Assembly (NCBI GenBank): GCA_964580655.1
Contig: CAZOMR010000056.1
Span: 1-14,941 of the forward strand
Length of the DNA: 14,941 bases
Direction: 5' to 3'
Source: CAZOMR01 sp964580655
GTDB lineage: Bacteria; RBG-13-61-14; CAZOMR01
Shown here: in pieces, positions 13,282-14,941 of the stretch
How the letters are laid out: each line of letters starts with the position of its first letter
Position numbering within the stretch: the first letter of the stretch is position 1
Made by a program: the position numbers and the translations under genes
The notes under the pieces: model-generated
What the model saw: only the letters and a program-made list of their open reading frames with translations
Databases searched by the model: none
Told to the model about the DNA's origin: nothing

Positions 13282-14245
13282 GAAAAAAAAGTTGCGTCAT
13301 GTCTTCGGCCCTGTTCCTTCCAGACGACTGGGCAGGTCCCTCGGGGTTGACCTGATTCCCTTCAAGACATGTAGTTATAACTGCATCTACTGCCAGCTCG
13401 GGCATACCACGAACCACACCGTTGAGCGGAAGGACTATGTGCTTGTATCCGAGGTGCTTTCCGAGATCAAGTCAAGGTTGCAAGAAGGGCCTCGTCCGGA
13501 CTACATCACTTTATCCGGATCGGGCGAACCCACTTTGCACAGCGGGATCAGAGAGGTCATCGCGGGCATCAAATCCTTGACCGACATCCCGGTCGCTGTC
13601 CTGACCAATGGCTCGCTCCTTTATATCCCGGAGGTCAGCGATGCGATCATCCATGCGGACCTGATAGTGCCATCCCTGGATGCCGGGGATGAAGCCAACT
13701 TTCAATATGTGAACCGGCCTCATTCAGACATCGGCTTCACCGATATGGTAGATGGTCTGGTCTCTTTCCGCAAAAAATTCCACGGCCAGATATGGCTTGA
13801 GGTCTTTCTGCTCGGAGGCGTGACAGGGATGGAGTCCGAGGCGAAAAAGATCGCCCGGATCGCGGAGCGCATGGAGCCGGACAGGATACAACTCAATACC
13901 CTCACCAGACCTGCGACCGAGGATTATGTTCATGCCGTGCCAAAAGAAAGCATGGAGCAGTTGGCGGAACTCTTTATCCCTCGTGCAGAGGTGATAGCGG
14001 ACTACCGGGGCGTTCACCAGGAGAAGGAATTCGCCGCGCGGCGGGATGATGTGCTTGATATGCTGGCCCGCAGACCATGTTCCCTGGATGACATAGTCCA
14101 GGGTCTGGGAATTCACAAAAACGAGGCGGTCAAGTATATCGAGGAGCTACTTGCGAGCTCATCAATTGTCCAGGAGTTACGGGGAAGTGTTCTCTATTAC
14201 AAGGTTGCCTCCAACACGGCTCACCTGCCCGGAGAGAAGAGATGA
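13262..14245 (+). CDS. Radical SAM protein of the COG0731 type
   Basis: A 327-residue radical SAM enzyme. FGPVPSRRLGRSLGVDLIP (about 15-33) is a family N-terminal signature. The cluster motif is CSYNCIYC (Cys37/41/44), the SAM-binding segment is SGSGEPTLH (85-93) and VAVLTNGSLL is at 111-120. Residues about 262-315 look like a winged-helix domain (DVLDMLARRPCSLDDIVQGLGIHKNEAVKYI region), so it may bind nucleic acid. The COG0731 group is related to the tRNA wybutosine enzyme TYW1, but the substrate of the bacterial members is not settled. It starts inside the end of the HoxU-like gene, with AGGAGG at 13242-13247 rather distant, and its stop overlaps the phosphatase start. No evident functional link to formate oxidation. 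Confidence 0.88.
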   Translation: MPRITSKKKKLRHVFGPVPSRRLGRSLGVDLIPFKTCSYNCIYCQLGHTTNHTVERKDYVLVSEVLSEIKSRLQEGPRPDYITLSGSGEPTLHSGIREVIAGIKSLTDIPVAVLTNGSLLYIPEVSDAIIHADLIVPSLDAGDEANFQYVNRPHSDIGFTDMVDGLVSFRKKFHGQIWLEVFLLGGVTGMESEAKKIARIAERMEPDRIQLNTLTRPATEDYVHAVPKESMEQLAELFIPRAEVIADYRGVHQEKEFAARRDDVLDMLARRPCSLDDIVQGLGIHKNEAVKYIEELLASSSIVQELRGSVLYYKVASNTAHLPGEKR

Positions 14246-14934
14246 TGAAACCGCTCATGCAAGCCGGAAGATATAGAATGATGCTCGGGCTCAGCGGCGC
14301 TGTAGTCCTTGTGGCCGGGACTTATTTCAGCACAAAGGCCATAAAAAGCGAGAACCCGTTTCTGAATTTCGCGGTGGTTGAGCCGGGGGTCTTGCTCCGA
14401 TCCGGGCAACCATATCCCGGTGACATCGAGGATTTATACAGGGAATACGGATTCAAGACCATACTCTGTCTCAATAAATCTGAGCGGCCCGAATTATACG
14501 AATTCTTGTCGGCACACGGCATCCGGGTGATCTGCATAAAGATGCGGGCAAGCGACCCGCCCACCGCGAAGCAGGTGCGGCTTTTCTTTGACATGGTCCG
14601 GGGCAAAGAGATTGAACTCGCAAGATACAGCCGCATCATAACCGCCTGCCACGGGTGTGAAGGACTGAGTGTCAGGTTTGAAACACCTATCCTCGTGCAC
14701 TGTCTTGGCGGATCGGATCGAACCGGGATAATGATCGCGCTTTACAGGGTTCAATCTCAGGGCTGGACCAAGGCCGCGGCAAAGCGCGAGATGATCCGGC
14801 ATTTTCATAACCCGCTTCGATACCCCGCGCTTCTGGACTTCCTTGATGCCTACGAGCCAGAACCAGAGACCTCCGTCAGGGCATCAACAGCGATTCCGCA
14901 AGCAATAGGTAATTCTTGTCATAACGCACCATAA
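14242..14934 (+). CDS. Membrane-anchored tyrosine/dual-specificity phosphatase-like protein
   Basis: A 230-residue protein. A hydrophobic segment at about 14-29, after a basic N-terminus, should anchor it in the membrane with the catalytic part outside. Residues about 42-78 (VVEPGVLLRSGQPYPGDIEDL) are typical of bacterial Siw14/DSP-like phosphatases. The P-loop is HCLGGSDRTG (Cys154, Arg160), the CX5R active site, with Asp105 in RASDPPT a candidate general acid. Before the P-loop there appears to be an insertion (about 124-147) with a CHGC pair (Cys136, Cys139). Its substrate is unknown: phosphotyrosine, inositol phosphate or lipid are possible. The start has two ATGs (14242, 14245) behind GGAGAG at 14231-14236 and overlaps the radical SAM stop. 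The frame ends 7 bases before the window end. Confidence 0.85.
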   Translation: MMKPLMQAGRYRMMLGLSGAVVLVAGTYFSTKAIKSENPFLNFAVVEPGVLLRSGQPYPGDIEDLYREYGFKTILCLNKSERPELYEFLSAHGIRVICIKMRASDPPTAKQVRLFFDMVRGKEIELARYSRIITACHGCEGLSVRFETPILVHCLGGSDRTGIMIALYRVQSQGWTKAAAKREMIRHFHNPLRYPALLDFLDAYEPEPETSVRASTAIPQAIGNSCHNAP

Positions 14935-14941
14935 TCTCTAG

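Overview
The window looks like part of the chromosome of a strictly anaerobic bacterium. The reasons are the density of iron-sulfur proteins, two ferredoxin-containing MinD-type ATPases, an MvhD subunit, a cytoplasmic molybdenum/tungsten formate dehydrogenase and a HoxEFU-like diaphorase. This gene mix resembles sulfate-reducing or syntrophic Desulfobacterota, but that placement is inferred from gene content and was not tested. All 15 confident genes lie on the + strand, tightly packed, many with ATGA-type or short overlaps.

Region A (1-4918) is a metallocluster-ATPase operon. In order it encodes a repeat-bearing DUF5320-like protein (possibly cut at the window edge), a MinD ATPase with an inserted 2x[4Fe-4S] ferredoxin, a membrane VKOR-DsbA fusion, a second MinD-ferredoxin ATPase, a MOSC protein with no cysteine, an Mrp/NBP35 ATPase and a small NifX/orange-protein-like Mo-Fe cofactor-binding protein. 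The two MinD ATPases plus Mrp plus NifX-like protein recall the orange protein (ORP) cluster of Desulfovibrio. The VKOR-DsbA gene between the MinD genes and the cysteine-free MOSC protein are the unusual elements.

Region B (4961-5858) holds a class I methyltransferase followed by an overlapping FmdB-type zinc-ribbon protein. A 72-base AT-rich gap (5859-5930) then precedes Region C.

Region C (5934-10017) encodes MvhD, a cysteine-type formate dehydrogenase catalytic subunit and an FrhB/FdhB-type subunit with a cysteine-rich ferredoxin tail, then a second FmdB-type gene. A short stretch before the second fmdB looks like a decayed third copy.

Region D (10155-13281) encodes a NuoE-like, a NuoF-like and a NuoG-N-terminal (HoxU-like) protein, which together form a complete NAD(P)/FMN diaphorase module. 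No HdrA, HdrB or HdrC gene is visible. The window therefore suggests a soluble formate dehydrogenase that connects to NAD through HoxEFU-like subunits, with MvhD as an extra electron-transfer arm. Electron confurcation or bifurcation is possible but is inference.

Region E (13262-14934) encodes a COG0731-type radical SAM protein translationally coupled to a membrane-anchored tyrosine/dual-specificity phosphatase-like protein. No tRNA, rRNA, CRISPR array, insertion sequence or convincing terminator was seen.
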